From Pseudomonadota bacterium (GTDB taxonomy: Bacteria; Pseudomonadota; Gammaproteobacteria; Steroidobacterales; Steroidobacteraceae), in contig JAKBBE010000012.1 of the NCBI GenBank assembly GCA_021826035.1, forward strand, positions 1 through 57,898: a stretch of DNA of 57,898 nucleotides, written 5' to 3'. Both the position numbers and the translations under genes were made by a program. Position 1 is the stretch's first letter. Each line of letters starts with the position of its first letter. Shown one piece after another: positions 8,590-17,771 of the stretch. The notes under the pieces are model-generated. The model ran no database searches, was not told the DNA's origin, and was given only the letters and a program-made list of their open reading frames with translations.

Positions 8590-8810
8590 GCGGATCAGGG
8601 CTGGTCGGGAGGATCTGCACAGCATTGACCGGCCGCGGCCCCGGGTCAACGCCCAGCCGGCATGCACGCCCGCGCAGACTCCCGGTTGCCGCGGCGGGCT
8701 CACCGCCAGTCTGCGCCCCGCCGCTGCGCCGCCCGGCAGCGGGGTAAAGCGCGACGTGCATCGCAGCGGGCGTGGCGGCACGCCGGACACGAATCGGTTA
8801 AAATTTGCGC

Positions 8811-9320
8811 ATGCACCTCGCAAAATCCCGGGGCCCGCTGCTGGCCCTTCTCCTTGCTGCGCTTGCGATCCTCCCGGCCCCCGCCTCGGCGGCGGTGCGC
8901 ACCTGGAGTACCCCGGCGGGGCTGTGGGCGCCGATCGACCGCGCCACCGGCAAGCCGCTCGGCCTGATCGCCATCTTCCAGGAACACGGCCTGTATTACG
9001 GTCGCATCGAGCCGGCCACCCCGCGCGATGCGCGCAGCACCCACCGCTGCACCGAGTGCAGCGGCAGCCGCCACAACGCGCCGATGAACGGACTGCTGCT
9101 GATGCGCCACCTGCGCTACCGGAACGGCCGCTACGTCGGCGGGGACATCCTCGACCCGCGCAACGGACATGTATTCGGCTGCGAGCTGCGACTGATCGAC
9201 GGCGGGCGCAAGCTCGTGATGCGCGGCTACCTCGGCATTCCACTGTTCGGGCACTCGCAGGTCTGGCAGCGCATGCAGGGGACCCCCGGACAGCACGTCT
9301 GGCCGGTGTCCGACTCCTGA
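8811..9320 (+). CDS. DUF2147 family secreted protein
   Basis: 169 residues. The N-terminal signal peptide ends near PASA-AV. The mature part matches DUF2147: GLWAPIDRATGKPLGLIAIF near the start, a CTEC pair, then GGDILDPRNGHVFGCELRLIDGG, and MRGYLGIPLFGHSQVWQRM at the end. It is probably a small periplasmic beta-barrel-like domain of unknown role. The ATG at 8811 is preferred over an in-frame TTG two codons upstream. Confidence 0.85.
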   Translation: MHLAKSRGPLLALLLAALAILPAPASAAVRTWSTPAGLWAPIDRATGKPLGLIAIFQEHGLYYGRIEPATPRDARSTHRCTECSGSRHNAPMNGLLLMRHLRYRNGRYVGGDILDPRNGHVFGCELRLIDGGRKLVMRGYLGIPLFGHSQVWQRMQGTPGQHVWPVSDS

Positions 9321-9645
9321 TCGGTTCCGCCCCGACCGCGCCCGAGCGCTCGGGGCCCCGCGCGGACTGTTGAGCCGGTTCGCGGTTGTGCGGGGGGCGA
9401 CGCTGCGCGGCTCGCCCGCTGACGGGCGCATGGTTCACCCTTCGCACAGAACAGTCCACCGGTGGACACAACTTCTAACAGCCCTCGGACGCCATGCGGC
9501 GCAAAAGGCTTCAGCGGACCGGGTCGCGAGCATCCCTGCGCGCTCCGACGCCGTTCTTGAGCGGCGCGATCGCTCCCTGTACCCTGGGGTATCGCGCCGG
9601 GCGGATCTCGCCGCCGCGCGCACCGTTCACCGCACAGCGCCGACC
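9321..9645. other. Non-coding gap
   Basis: No reading frame here has recognisable protein character, although the frame of the exonuclease gene stays open through it. I see no RNA gene. The region probably holds the promoter of the following nuclease gene. Confidence 0.5.
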
Positions 9646-10446
9646 ATGACCAAAATTTATTCCTGGAATGTCAACGGCATCCGTGCCGTGACCAAAAAAG
9701 GCACCCTGCAGAGCTTCCTCGCCGCTCACGATCCGGACATCCTGTGCCTGCAGGAAACCAAGGCCGAACGCGGTCAGGCCGAAATCGAATTCAACGGCTA
9801 CCAGGAGTACTGGAACTCCGCGGCCAAGAAAGGCTACTCGGGCACGGCGATCTTCACCAAGCACGAGCCGCTCGCGGTCACCAACGATTTCTCCAGCGCG
9901 ATCGCCCGCAAGTATCACTTCACCGATGGGGCCGGCCGCGACAGCCTCGGCGAGGGCCGCGTGATCAGCGCGGAGTTTCCCGAGTTCTACCTCGTCACGG
10001 TGTACACGCCGAACGCCAAGGACGACTTAAGCCGCCTCGAGCTGCGCCACCAGCACTGGGATCCGGCCTTCCTCGCCCACTGTCAGGCGCTTGAGAAGAA
10101 AAAGCCGGTGGTCTTCTGCGGCGACCTGAACGTGGCGCACACCGAGCTCGACCTCGCCAATCCCAAGCCGAACCGCGGCAAGAAGGGCTTCACCGACGAG
10201 GAACGCGAGGGCTTTCAGCGCTTTATCGACGCAGGATTCATCGATACCTTCCGCCTGTTCAAACAGGGCAATGGCCACTACACCTGGTGGAGCCACTTCG
10301 CCAACTCACGGGCCCGCAACGTGGGATGGAGAATCGACTACGTGCTGGTGTCCTCCAGCCTACGCAAGGCGGTGAAGTCCGCCGACATCCACCCCCAGGT
10401 CATGGGTTCGGATCACTGCCCGGTGAGCGTCACTCTCGATCTGTAG
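9646..10446 (+). CDS. xth: Exodeoxyribonuclease III / AP endonuclease
   Basis: 266 residues, the usual length. It incises DNA 5' of abasic sites in base-excision repair and has 3'-5' exonuclease activity. Conserved elements in order: SWNVNGIRA, LQETKAE (metal-binding Glu), TVYTPNA, CGDLNVAHTELDL (catalytic Asp and Asn) and the terminal GSDHCPV with the catalytic His. GWRIDYVLVS resembles the ExoA/APE1 branch rather than E. coli XthA. The ATG at 9646 begins the first beta strand directly, so the longer upstream frame is rejected. Confidence 0.96.
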   Translation: MTKIYSWNVNGIRAVTKKGTLQSFLAAHDPDILCLQETKAERGQAEIEFNGYQEYWNSAAKKGYSGTAIFTKHEPLAVTNDFSSAIARKYHFTDGAGRDSLGEGRVISAEFPEFYLVTVYTPNAKDDLSRLELRHQHWDPAFLAHCQALEKKKPVVFCGDLNVAHTELDLANPKPNRGKKGFTDEEREGFQRFIDAGFIDTFRLFKQGNGHYTWWSHFANSRARNVGWRIDYVLVSSSLRKAVKSADIHPQVMGSDHCPVSVTLDL

Positions 10447-10461
10447 GCGGCGCAGCGCCGC

Positions 10462-11046
10462 TCACTGCACCTGCAGTTGCGCGGCCTTTTGCTCCGCGGC
10501 GAGCGCCTCCTGATTGCGGCCCTCGGCGCGCAGCGCCGCGGCGATCAGGCCCCACGAGGACGCCTGCGCGGCGTGATCGCCACTGGCCAGATACAACGCC
10601 TTGTGCGCCATGCCGTCGGCCTGGGCGGCGTTGCCGGCGGCCAGACTCTCGCGCCCGAGGGCGAGCCAGACCAGGGGGTTGCGCGGCTCGATCGACAGCG
10701 CCCGCTCGAGCGTTTCGGCCGCAAGTCCATAGCTTCCGGCCCGCTGCTGCGCGCGCGCCGTCGCCACCAGCGCCTGGGCGGCCGGCCCGAGCTGATAGTG
10801 CACCGCGGGCGCAGCGCCGCTCGGGCTGACGGGAAAGGACTGCGAGGCGGAACTTGAGAGCGCACCCGGCGGTGGTGGCGCACCGGGCGGCGCCGGCTGC
10901 GAGATCGCGCCACTGCGGCCATTGGCCGCCGACTGCGGATGCCTCGCCGTGTACGGAGGGCCGACCAACGCGCAGCCGGACACCATCAATCCGGCACACA
11001 GCGCCGCGGCGCCGAGGCGCACCGAGCGCGAACCCCGAGCACCCAT
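10462..11046 (-). CDS. TPR-containing lipoprotein
   Basis: 194 residues. The signal sequence ends in the lipobox MVSGC, so it should be lipid-anchored. A Pro/Ser-rich linker (about 30-80) leads to two or three tetratricopeptide repeats, visible as ARAQQRAGSYGLAAETLERAL and IAAALRAEGRNQEALAAEQKA. Its ATG overlaps the stop of the upstream PBP1b-type gene (TGATG), so the two are translationally coupled. The partner may be a regulator of the synthase, by loose analogy with LpoB; it is not an LpoB homologue I can recognise. Ends convergent with xth, 15 nt away, with a small GCGGCGC-A-GCGCCGC palindrome at 10447-10461. Confidence 0.75.
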   Translation of the reverse strand: MGARGSRSVRLGAAALCAGLMVSGCALVGPPYTARHPQSAANGRSGAISQPAPPGAPPPPGALSSSASQSFPVSPSGAAPAVHYQLGPAAQALVATARAQQRAGSYGLAAETLERALSIEPRNPLVWLALGRESLAAGNAAQADGMAHKALYLASGDHAAQASSWGLIAAALRAEGRNQEALAAEQKAAQLQVQ

Positions 11047-13283
11047 CACTCACCTCCACCGAGCAGGCCACAGCCTGCCATCGGCGCAATCTGCGTTCCG
11101 ACCGGCACGGCCACCTGCACCGCGTTCGCCGGGTCGCAGGCGGGCGTGCTCTGCAGTCCTGTCATGAAATCGATCCACACGTCTGTCAGTCCCTGCGGCG
11201 GCGGCATGCTGAGCGGCAGCGTGCCGATGGCCGCCATGATGTGCGACCAGACCGGCAGCGCCCCGAGCGCACCGGGCAGCCCGGTGGGCTGGTTGTGATC
11301 ATAGCCGACCCAGACCACCGCCAGATCGCTGCCGGTAAACCCGGCGAACCAGCTGTCGCGGTCGCGCTGCGAGGTACCCGTCTTACCCGCCGCCACCAGG
11401 CCCGGCGGCAGGATGGCCTGGGAGGGCTGGCCGGTGCCGTGGGTGAGCACCTGCTCCATCATCGTCGTGTCTTCGTACACATCGGCTGGCGGGGCGATCG
11501 GTGTGACGCGCACCGGGAAGGCCTTCAGCGGCTTGCCATCGGCGCTCACCACCGCCTGGACCGCTCGCAGCGGCTCGCGAAAGCCCCCGTCGGCGATCCC
11601 GTTGTACAGCTGCGCCACCTCGAACGGCGAGAGGTCGCTCGCCCCGAGCAGCATCGCCGGCACCTCATCGGGCAGATGCTTCAGCCCGAAGCGCTGCAGC
11701 GTCTGGGTCACCGGACCGAGGCCGATGCGCATTCCGAGGCGCACGCTTGCCGCGTTCAGCGAGTCCCCGAGGGCGCGCACCAGGGGCACCGGCCCGTGGA
11801 AGATGCGCGAGTAATTGCGTGGCCGCCAGTAGCGCCCCGGCCCGAGGCGCACCGCGATCGGTTCATCCTCGATGATGGTCGCGGCGGTGTACTGGCCCGT
11901 CTCCAACGCCGTCAAGTAGACGAAGGGCTTGACCAGCGACCCGATGGAGCGGCGCGCATCGAGCGCACGATTGAAACCGTCGAAGTCCGCGTCGCGGCCA
12001 CCGACGATCGCCAGCACATCGCCGGTCTGCGGCGAGGTGACCACCACCGCGCCCTGCAGATGCTCCGCGCCGTAGTGGTGGGTCGGATCGAGGCGGTGCA
12101 GTTGCGCATCGAGCGCATGTTCGGCGATCTCCTGCACGCGCGGATCGAGGCTGGTGTAGATGCGCAGCCCCGCCTCGGTGAGCTCCTTCTGCGGGTAGTC
12201 GCGGCTGAGCGTGCGGCGCACCAGATCGAGATAGGCCGGGTAGTACGCCCCGGAGGCGTGCGTGGTCACCCCGAGCGGGGCGTGCATCGCCGCCTCGGCC
12301 CGCGCACGCGAGACCACGCCCTGGCGGGCCAGGATCTGCAGCACCAGGTTGCGCCTCGCCAGCACGCGTTTGGGGTCGCGGCGCGGGTCGTAATAGGTCG
12401 GTCCGCGTACGATCGCCACCAGCATCGCGATCTGCGGCAGGTCGAGCTCATCGAGCGGCTCGCCGAAGTAGAACTGGCTCGCCAGTCCAAACCCATGCAC
12501 CGAGCGGTTGCCATCCTGGCCGAGGAAAATCTCGTTGATGTAGGCGTTCATGATGTCCGCCTTGCTGAAGTGCGCGGTCAGCACGACGGACATGATGGCT
12601 TCACGGATCTTGCGCCAGAACGTGCGCCGGTCATTCAGGAAGTAGCTGCGCACCAGCTCCTGGGTAAGCGTGCTGCCGCCCTCCTCGATGTGCCCGGCGC
12701 GCAGATCCACCCACGCGGCGCGCACGATCCCGCGCGGATCAATGCCCCAGTTGGTATCGAAGGTGCGGTCCTCGACCGCCTTCAGCGCCGCCGGCAACAG
12801 CGGCGGGACCTGCTTCGGGGTCACGACGATGCGATCCACCCCGTCGCTCGGAAAGATACTGCCGATGAGCAGCGGATCGAGGCGGGCCACCGGCACCTGG
12901 GCGCCAGCGGCATTGGTGAGCTGCGCGATCCCCGCCGGGCCGAACCCGATCCGCAGCAGCATCGCCGGGCGGGTGCGGTCGGCGAACTGCGCCGGGCGCA
13001 GCACCACGGTGATCCGGCCGGCGGCCGCGGTATAGGTCCCCGGTCCGCGCAGCTGACCCACGGCGCGGTAGGAGAGTCGGTGCAGTTCGTGCTCGAGCTC
13101 GCCCTCGCTCAGCGCTTCGCCCGCATACAGCTGCAGCGGCGCGGCATACACACGCGCCGGCAGCGTCCAGCGCAGCGAGCGGAACTGATCGGTCACGAGC
13201 CGATCGAGATACAGCACGTAGCCGCCGCCGATCACCAGCACGAGGAGCGCGGCGATTCCGAGCGCGCTCCACAGCCAGCGCAA
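11046..13283 (-). CDS. mrcB: Bifunctional penicillin-binding protein 1B-type glycosyltransferase/transpeptidase
   Basis: 745 residues as read from the TTG at 13283. One N-terminal membrane anchor is followed by a UB2H-like region (ARVYAAPLQLYAGEALS). A GT51 glycosyltransferase domain follows, with catalytic Glu in VEDRTF and the motifs EGGSTLTQELVR and NEIFLGQ. The transpeptidase domain has the SxxK box RSIGSLVKPF, SLN and KTGTSQ. It polymerises lipid II and cross-links peptidoglycan at the periplasmic face. The frame stays open upstream for 28 more codons to a CTG at 13367, encoding a basic cytoplasmic tail (KRASGRKSGKSGQ) typical of PBP1b, so the true protein is probably longer. Downstream of lysC-lysA; coupled to a TPR lipoprotein. 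Confidence 0.93.
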   Translation of the reverse strand: MRWLWSALGIAALLVLVIGGGYVLYLDRLVTDQFRSLRWTLPARVYAAPLQLYAGEALSEGELEHELHRLSYRAVGQLRGPGTYTAAAGRITVVLRPAQFADRTRPAMLLRIGFGPAGIAQLTNAAGAQVPVARLDPLLIGSIFPSDGVDRIVVTPKQVPPLLPAALKAVEDRTFDTNWGIDPRGIVRAAWVDLRAGHIEEGGSTLTQELVRSYFLNDRRTFWRKIREAIMSVVLTAHFSKADIMNAYINEIFLGQDGNRSVHGFGLASQFYFGEPLDELDLPQIAMLVAIVRGPTYYDPRRDPKRVLARRNLVLQILARQGVVSRARAEAAMHAPLGVTTHASGAYYPAYLDLVRRTLSRDYPQKELTEAGLRIYTSLDPRVQEIAEHALDAQLHRLDPTHHYGAEHLQGAVVVTSPQTGDVLAIVGGRDADFDGFNRALDARRSIGSLVKPFVYLTALETGQYTAATIIEDEPIAVRLGPGRYWRPRNYSRIFHGPVPLVRALGDSLNAASVRLGMRIGLGPVTQTLQRFGLKHLPDEVPAMLLGASDLSPFEVAQLYNGIADGGFREPLRAVQAVVSADGKPLKAFPVRVTPIAPPADVYEDTTMMEQVLTHGTGQPSQAILPPGLVAAGKTGTSQRDRDSWFAGFTGSDLAVVWVGYDHNQPTGLPGALGALPVWSHIMAAIGTLPLSMPPPQGLTDVWIDFMTGLQSTPACDPANAVQVAVPVGTQIAPMAGCGLLGGGE

Positions 13284-13363
13284 TCCGTTGCGGCGCCGCG
13301 GCGCGGCGCGCGCCGCGCCGCGCCCCTGCCCGGACTTGCCGGACTTGCGCCCCGATGCGCGCT

Positions 13364-15946
13364 TCAGAGCACGATCTCCTCAGCCGGGCTGCGCAGATTA
13401 TAGTGCGAGCTCATCGTATGCCCGTAGGCGCCGGCGTTGGCGATCAGCAGCACGTCGCCCTCGCGGGTCGGCGGCAGCAGCCGGTCGTGACCGAGCACAT
13501 CGGCGCTCTCACAGATCGGCCCGACGATGTTGACCAGTTCGCGAGGCGACTCCTGCAGGCGGGTGAGATTGACGATTTCATGGTACGCACCATAGAGCGC
13601 CGGACGCAGCAGGGAGTTCATGCCGGTGGCGATGCCGACGTAGCGCATGCTGCCCTTGCTCTTCAGCTGCGTGACGCGCGCCAGCAGCACGCCGGCGGCG
13701 GCCGTCAGGTAGCGCCCCGGCTCCATCCAGATCTCGAGCCCCGGGTGCTCGGCGCGCACGGCCGCGAGCAGCGTGGCGAGTTTGTCGAGGTCGAGCTTGC
13801 GCTGATCGGCGCGCTCCGGGACACCGAGGCCGCCGCCGATGTTGATGACCCGGAGCGACTCGAAGCGCCGGGCGAGATCGGCGAGCTGGCGCGCGGTGTG
13901 CTCCCAGGTGCTGACTTCGAAGATACCGCTGCCGACATGGGCATGCAGCCCGATGATGCGCGCGCCGTGGCGCGCCGCCTCGCGCGCCAGCTGCTCGAGA
14001 TCACTCACCGGCACGCCGAACTTGGCGTGCGCACCGGCGGTGCGCACGTGATGGTGATGGCCGGCGCCCACACCCGTATCGACCCTCACGAGCAGCTCCC
14101 GCCCGGCCCACAGATCCGCCCACTCGGTGAGCGGGTGCAGGCTGTCGACCGTGACCTGCACACCGCGCTCGAGCGCCCAGCGGTACTCCTCGCGCGAGGC
14201 GAAGTTCGGCGTATACAGCACGCGCGCTGGATCGAGCGCGGGGAACTCGGCAAACACCCGCTCGAGCTCTCCGCGCGAGACGCACTCGAAATCCAGACCC
14301 GCGGCGGCCACGGTGCGCAGCACGGCGGGGTGCGGGTTCGCCTTCATCGCATAGTGCACGCGCGAGACCGGCTCGAGTGCATGCAGCGCGCGGGCCGCGG
14401 CGCTGACGCTCTCGAGGTCGTAGACGTAAGCGGCCTCGCGCGTCCCGAGCGCCTCGATCAGCCGCTGCGGCCGCGCACGCCACCAGGGCTCGGCGGGCGA
14501 TGCGCTCGGCGGCGCCTTGCTGAACAGCTGCGTCCAGGTCGGCCCCAGCACCCGCTCCCCGAGCACCGGGCGGATCAGCAGCTCGTGCAGCTGATCGACC
14601 AGCCGGTCGCCCTGGTTCTCATCGACCACGAAGGTGAAGTTCAGGTCGTTGGCGGCCTGCGAGACGAGATAGATCTTCTGCTCGGCGAAGAACTCAAGCG
14701 CCTCGCCGAGCTGGTGCAGGATGGCGCGGATGTTGCGCCCCACCAGGCTCACCGAGGCGCACGGCCCGATGAGCTGCACCCGGCAAAGACGCGACAGGTC
14801 GCTCACCAGCGCCCCGAGGAGCGCGTTGTCGAGGGTGTTGGCGGCCGGATCGAGCGACACGGTGACGTTGGTCTCGGAGGTGGACACCAGGTCCACCGAC
14901 ATACCGTGCGTCTTGAACACCTGGAAGGCATCGGCGAGGAAGCCCACCTGGTGCCACATGCCCGGGCTCTCGAGCGACACGAGCGTGATGCCCTTCTTGG
15001 TGCACACCGCCTTGACCTGCGCGGCGCCATCGCCGTCGGCCGAGAGCACGGTGCCCTCGAGTTCGGGGGCCTGGGTGGCGTACACGTGCAGCGGAATGCC
15101 GTACTGGCGCACCGGCAGGATGCAGCGCGGGTGCAGCACCTTCGCCCCGCTGGTGGCAATCTCCTGCGCCTCATCGTAGTGCAGCGCGCGCAGCAGTCGC
15201 GCGGTCGGCACCTGACGCGGGTTGGCGCTGAACATGCCCGGCACGTCGGTCCAGATCTCCAGCCGCCGCGCGCGCAGCTTGGCGGCCAGATACGCCCCGG
15301 AGGTGTCCGAGCCGCCGCGCCCGAGCAGCACCGTGTTGCCCTCGGTATCGCTCGCAATGAACCCCTGCGTCACGATCACCGGCGAGCGGCTCTCCAGGCG
15401 CTGCTCGAGCACGTGATCGGGGGCGAAGTTGCACACCGCCGAGAGCACGCTCGCTTTGGCCGAAGCATTGGCCCGCTCCTCGGCGCACAACATGGTGCGC
15501 GCATCGGCCCACTCGACCTGCAGGCCCTGGGCGGCGAGGAAGCGCGCGCCGAGGTCGGTCGCCATCAGCTCCCCGGCCGACATCACGCGCGCACGCGTGC
15601 GGTCGCTCACCTCCCCGATGAGCGCAACGCCGGCGGCGATCTGGCGCAGCTCGGCGAGCTGCCGCTCGCAGGCCTCCCCGAGGGCGATGCCCAAGTCCGC
15701 CGCGAGCGCCCGATGGCGGGCCTCGATCTGGCGCAGATCCTCCTGCTGCGCCTCGCCGCTGGCGCCGTCGAGCAACCGCTCCAGCCGGTCGGTGATGCCG
15801 CTCAAGGCCGAGTGCACGATAAGCACCCGCGCGCCCTCGGCGCGCCGCGCGGCGGTGACCTGGGCGATGTTGCGCCAGTTGGCGACCGAGGAGACGCTGG
15901 TCCCCCCGAACTTCAGGACGATCCAGTCGGAAGCGGTGCGAGTCAC
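13364..15946 (-). CDS. Bifunctional aspartate kinase / diaminopimelate decarboxylase
   Basis: 860 residues. Residues 1-~300 are the aspartate kinase domain (KFGGTSVSS; ASDTEGNTVLLGRGGSDTSG), ~310-460 hold ACT-type regulatory domains, and ~480-860 form a PLP-dependent LysA domain. LysA signatures are the Schiff-base lysine in YAMKANPHP, HVGSGI, GGGLGVPE, EPGRYL and CESAD. The fusion joins the first committed step of the aspartate pathway to the last step of lysine synthesis. It is known from Xanthomonadaceae. The ACT region suggests feedback control. GTG start with AGGAA upstream. Its stop abuts the following cell-wall synthase, consistent with co-supply of peptidoglycan precursors. Confidence 0.95.
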   Translation of the reverse strand: MTRTASDWIVLKFGGTSVSSVANWRNIAQVTAARRAEGARVLIVHSALSGITDRLERLLDGASGEAQQEDLRQIEARHRALAADLGIALGEACERQLAELRQIAAGVALIGEVSDRTRARVMSAGELMATDLGARFLAAQGLQVEWADARTMLCAEERANASAKASVLSAVCNFAPDHVLEQRLESRSPVIVTQGFIASDTEGNTVLLGRGGSDTSGAYLAAKLRARRLEIWTDVPGMFSANPRQVPTARLLRALHYDEAQEIATSGAKVLHPRCILPVRQYGIPLHVYATQAPELEGTVLSADGDGAAQVKAVCTKKGITLVSLESPGMWHQVGFLADAFQVFKTHGMSVDLVSTSETNVTVSLDPAANTLDNALLGALVSDLSRLCRVQLIGPCASVSLVGRNIRAILHQLGEALEFFAEQKIYLVSQAANDLNFTFVVDENQGDRLVDQLHELLIRPVLGERVLGPTWTQLFSKAPPSASPAEPWWRARPQRLIEALGTREAAYVYDLESVSAAARALHALEPVSRVHYAMKANPHPAVLRTVAAAGLDFECVSRGELERVFAEFPALDPARVLYTPNFASREEYRWALERGVQVTVDSLHPLTEWADLWAGRELLVRVDTGVGAGHHHHVRTAGAHAKFGVPVSDLEQLAREAARHGARIIGLHAHVGSGIFEVSTWEHTARQLADLARRFESLRVINIGGGLGVPERADQRKLDLDKLATLLAAVRAEHPGLEIWMEPGRYLTAAAGVLLARVTQLKSKGSMRYVGIATGMNSLLRPALYGAYHEIVNLTRLQESPRELVNIVGPICESADVLGHDRLLPPTREGDVLLIANAGAYGHTMSSHYNLRSPAEEIVL
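13365..13381 (-). promoter_or_regulatory. Shine-Dalgarno and candidate CTG start for the PBP1b-type gene
   Basis: On the minus strand GAGGAG (13381-13376) stands 8 nt before CTG (13367-13365), which overlaps the TGA stop of the lysC-lysA gene. A TGA directly before GAGGAG's downstream frame closes the reading frame, and no ATG or GTG occurs before the TTG at 13283. The CTG is therefore the only start that keeps the basic PBP1b tail. Confidence 0.45.
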
Positions 15947-16072
15947 AATGGTTCCTGGCCGGGCGGCGGGGGCGTCCGGTTCACTTACTCGGGCCGAGCA
16001 GACCCCCGGGCGCTGCCGGATCGCGGCCGCCCTGCTCGGATCGAACGAATCCGCTCTGTGGGCGCCTGGGCG

Positions 16073-16291
16073 CTAGAGCTCTTCGTCGAAATCGCGAAGG
16101 TCCTTCTCGAGCCTCTTGTCCGCTAGGACTTCCTCGAGTCGGCTCCAGGCGGCCTTACCGCGCTTGGCACCCGGGTGGGGGCGGCGCTTGTCTACCCGAT
16201 CGAGCATCCGATCATAATCGGTGCTGTCCTCGGTGCTTCCGCCCAGGAATTCCTCGTCGAGATCGAAGCTCTCGGTGTCTCGTTCCGACAT
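16073..16291 (-). CDS. Small charged protein, PA3496-like family
   Basis: 72 residues, no signal or membrane segment. An acidic N-terminal half is followed by a basic stretch (DKRRPHPGAKRGKAAW) and a charged helix (LEEVLADKRLEKDLRDFDEEL). The C-terminal pattern resembles the PA3496 family, described as putative envelope-integrity proteins. The match is from memory of the family pattern, so confidence is moderate. It lies 126 nt upstream of lysC-lysA on the same strand. Confidence 0.6.
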   Translation of the reverse strand: MSERDTESFDLDEEFLGGSTEDSTDYDRMLDRVDKRRPHPGAKRGKAAWSRLEEVLADKRLEKDLRDFDEEL

Positions 16292-16398
16292 CTAGCGGCG
16301 CAAATCCTGAGTTAAATCAAAGGGGTATTGCAATTTCGGCATGGAGCAAGTCAGCGCACTATAATGAAATCCTGTCCAGGAGCAAGCGCTCTGAAGGG

Positions 16399-17220
16399 CT
16401 ATGGGGTGCGGTCGCGCACCGTCACCGGCGCGCCCCGCCCCAAACCGAGTCCTTCGGCCGCGCTCTGCTCGGCGCGGGCGATCTCCACCACCCCGAAGGA
16501 ATTCACCAGCGCCAGGTACTGCCCGGGCCGGCTCTCCCCATAGGTGCGCAGCAACGGAAAGACGTGCGATCCGGCGTGCACCCGCGGCAGACGGAAGCGC
16601 TCGATCAGCGTCGCATCGATATTGGTGATCAGGTTGCCGAAGTGATCGAGCGTGATCACCACGCCGCTGACGCTGCCGCCCTCGAGCACCGGTTCTTCGA
16701 CCCATGCCGGGACCAGCGAGTCCGGCTGGCTGACCTCCCCGAGCGCCTCCAGGGCGCAGCGGCCCGCGGCCAGCTCGGCGGCCACCGGGGCAAAGATGTC
16801 CCGGCCATGGAAGGTGGCGCTGGCCCGTGCGATCCCGAGGCGGGCGAGTCCCGCCGGGCGCAGCCGCACCAGTTCGGCCTGCGGGTAGCGGGCCGCCAAG
16901 GGCGCGAGCAGCCCGTTGTCCGGGGCGAGAAACAGATGGCCGGCCGCACTCAGCGCCACGATGTCGCGCGAGGTCCCGACGCCGGGATCGACCACCGCGA
17001 CGTGCACGGTGCCGAGGGGAAAGTACGCGAATGCCCGGGTCAGCCAGAAGCCGGCCTCGGCCGGCCAGTGCACCAGGATCTCGTGCGTAAGGTCGATCAG
17101 GCGCGCCTCGGGAAATCGACCGAGGATGCGTCCTTTCATCACTCCGACGAACGGCCCCTGGTGGCCGAAGTCCGTCGTGATGGTGATGACCCCGCTCGGG
17201 CGAACCGGCGTGGCACTCAT
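16399..17220 (-). CDS. SAM hydroxide adenosyltransferase (DUF62 / S-adenosylmethionine hydrolase)
   Basis: 273 residues, typical of the family. These enzymes hydrolyse S-adenosylmethionine to adenosine and methionine and are related to bacterial fluorinase and chlorinase. Visible signatures: ITTDFGHQGPFVGVMKGRI at the N-terminus, DLTHEI, VDPGVGTSRDIVA, LFLAPDNGLLAPL and, in the C-terminal barrel, VITLDHFGNLITNID. Its ATG overlaps the stop of the DksA-like gene (ATGA), so the two are translated together. The physiological role of such hydrolases is poorly defined. Confidence 0.9.
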   Translation of the reverse strand: MSATPVRPSGVITITTDFGHQGPFVGVMKGRILGRFPEARLIDLTHEILVHWPAEAGFWLTRAFAYFPLGTVHVAVVDPGVGTSRDIVALSAAGHLFLAPDNGLLAPLAARYPQAELVRLRPAGLARLGIARASATFHGRDIFAPVAAELAAGRCALEALGEVSQPDSLVPAWVEEPVLEGGSVSGVVITLDHFGNLITNIDATLIERFRLPRVHAGSHVFPLLRTYGESRPGQYLALVNSFGVVEIARAEQSAAEGLGLGRGAPVTVRDRTP

Positions 17221-17585
17221 CGGCGCGGCGCGCCCGGCTCAACCGACGCACAGCCGCGGCAGCGGTCGGTGTACGGCACCGCCGCGAGCCGACCGGCCTC
17301 GATCGGCCCGCCGCACACCGCGCAGGTGGTGTAGCGGCCCTCCTCGAGGCGGCGCAGCGCCGAGGTGATCTGCTCGAGCTCTCCCCGCGCCGTGGCATTG
17401 ATGGCGGTGAGCACCTCATCGCTCTCCCGCTGGGTCACTTGCTCGGCGAAATCGGCACTCAGCGGATCGGTCTCGTGGCGCAGATCCGCGCTCGCTCTGC
17501 TCGCCCGCCCCTGCAGCTCCTCGCGCCGCCGCAGCAGCCGGACCCGTACTGCCTCTGTGTCCACCGCAGCCTCCGCCCATGGCAC
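17217..17585 (-). CDS. DksA/TraR-family C4 zinc-finger protein
   Basis: 122 residues. An N-terminal coiled coil (~10-70) precedes a four-cysteine zinc finger, CAVCGGPIEAGRLAAVPYTDRCRGC. Canonical DksA inserts a coiled-coil tip into the RNA polymerase secondary channel and works with ppGpp. This protein is shorter than DksA (about 150) and nearer the DksA-like or TraR/YbiI-type paralogues. The finger keeps all four Cys. First gene of a two-gene unit with the SAM hydrolase. Confidence 0.85.
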   Translation of the reverse strand: MPWAEAAVDTEAVRVRLLRRREELQGRASRASADLRHETDPLSADFAEQVTQRESDEVLTAINATARGELEQITSALRRLEEGRYTTCAVCGGPIEAGRLAAVPYTDRCRGCASVEPGAPRR

Positions 17586-17771
17586 CGGCGCTTGCGCGCA
17601 CCGCAGGGGCGCGAGCGCAGTTGACTGTCACGCCTGCGCCTGCGGAAAATACCTAGCGCGCGCGACGGCTTAACGGCAACATACTCTCGCAGGTGAGTCG
17701 TCCGTGTCCATTATGGTTTGTACCGCACGCGGCCGAGCGCTGCCTTCCGCCGAACCCACGGTGAACGCCCG

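Noticed and set aside
10854..16126. Two plus-strand open frames of roughly 850 and 920 codons opposite the PBP1b-type and lysC-lysA genes
   Set aside because: Low-complexity Arg/His/Gln-rich translations. The minus strand carries fully recognisable enzymes.
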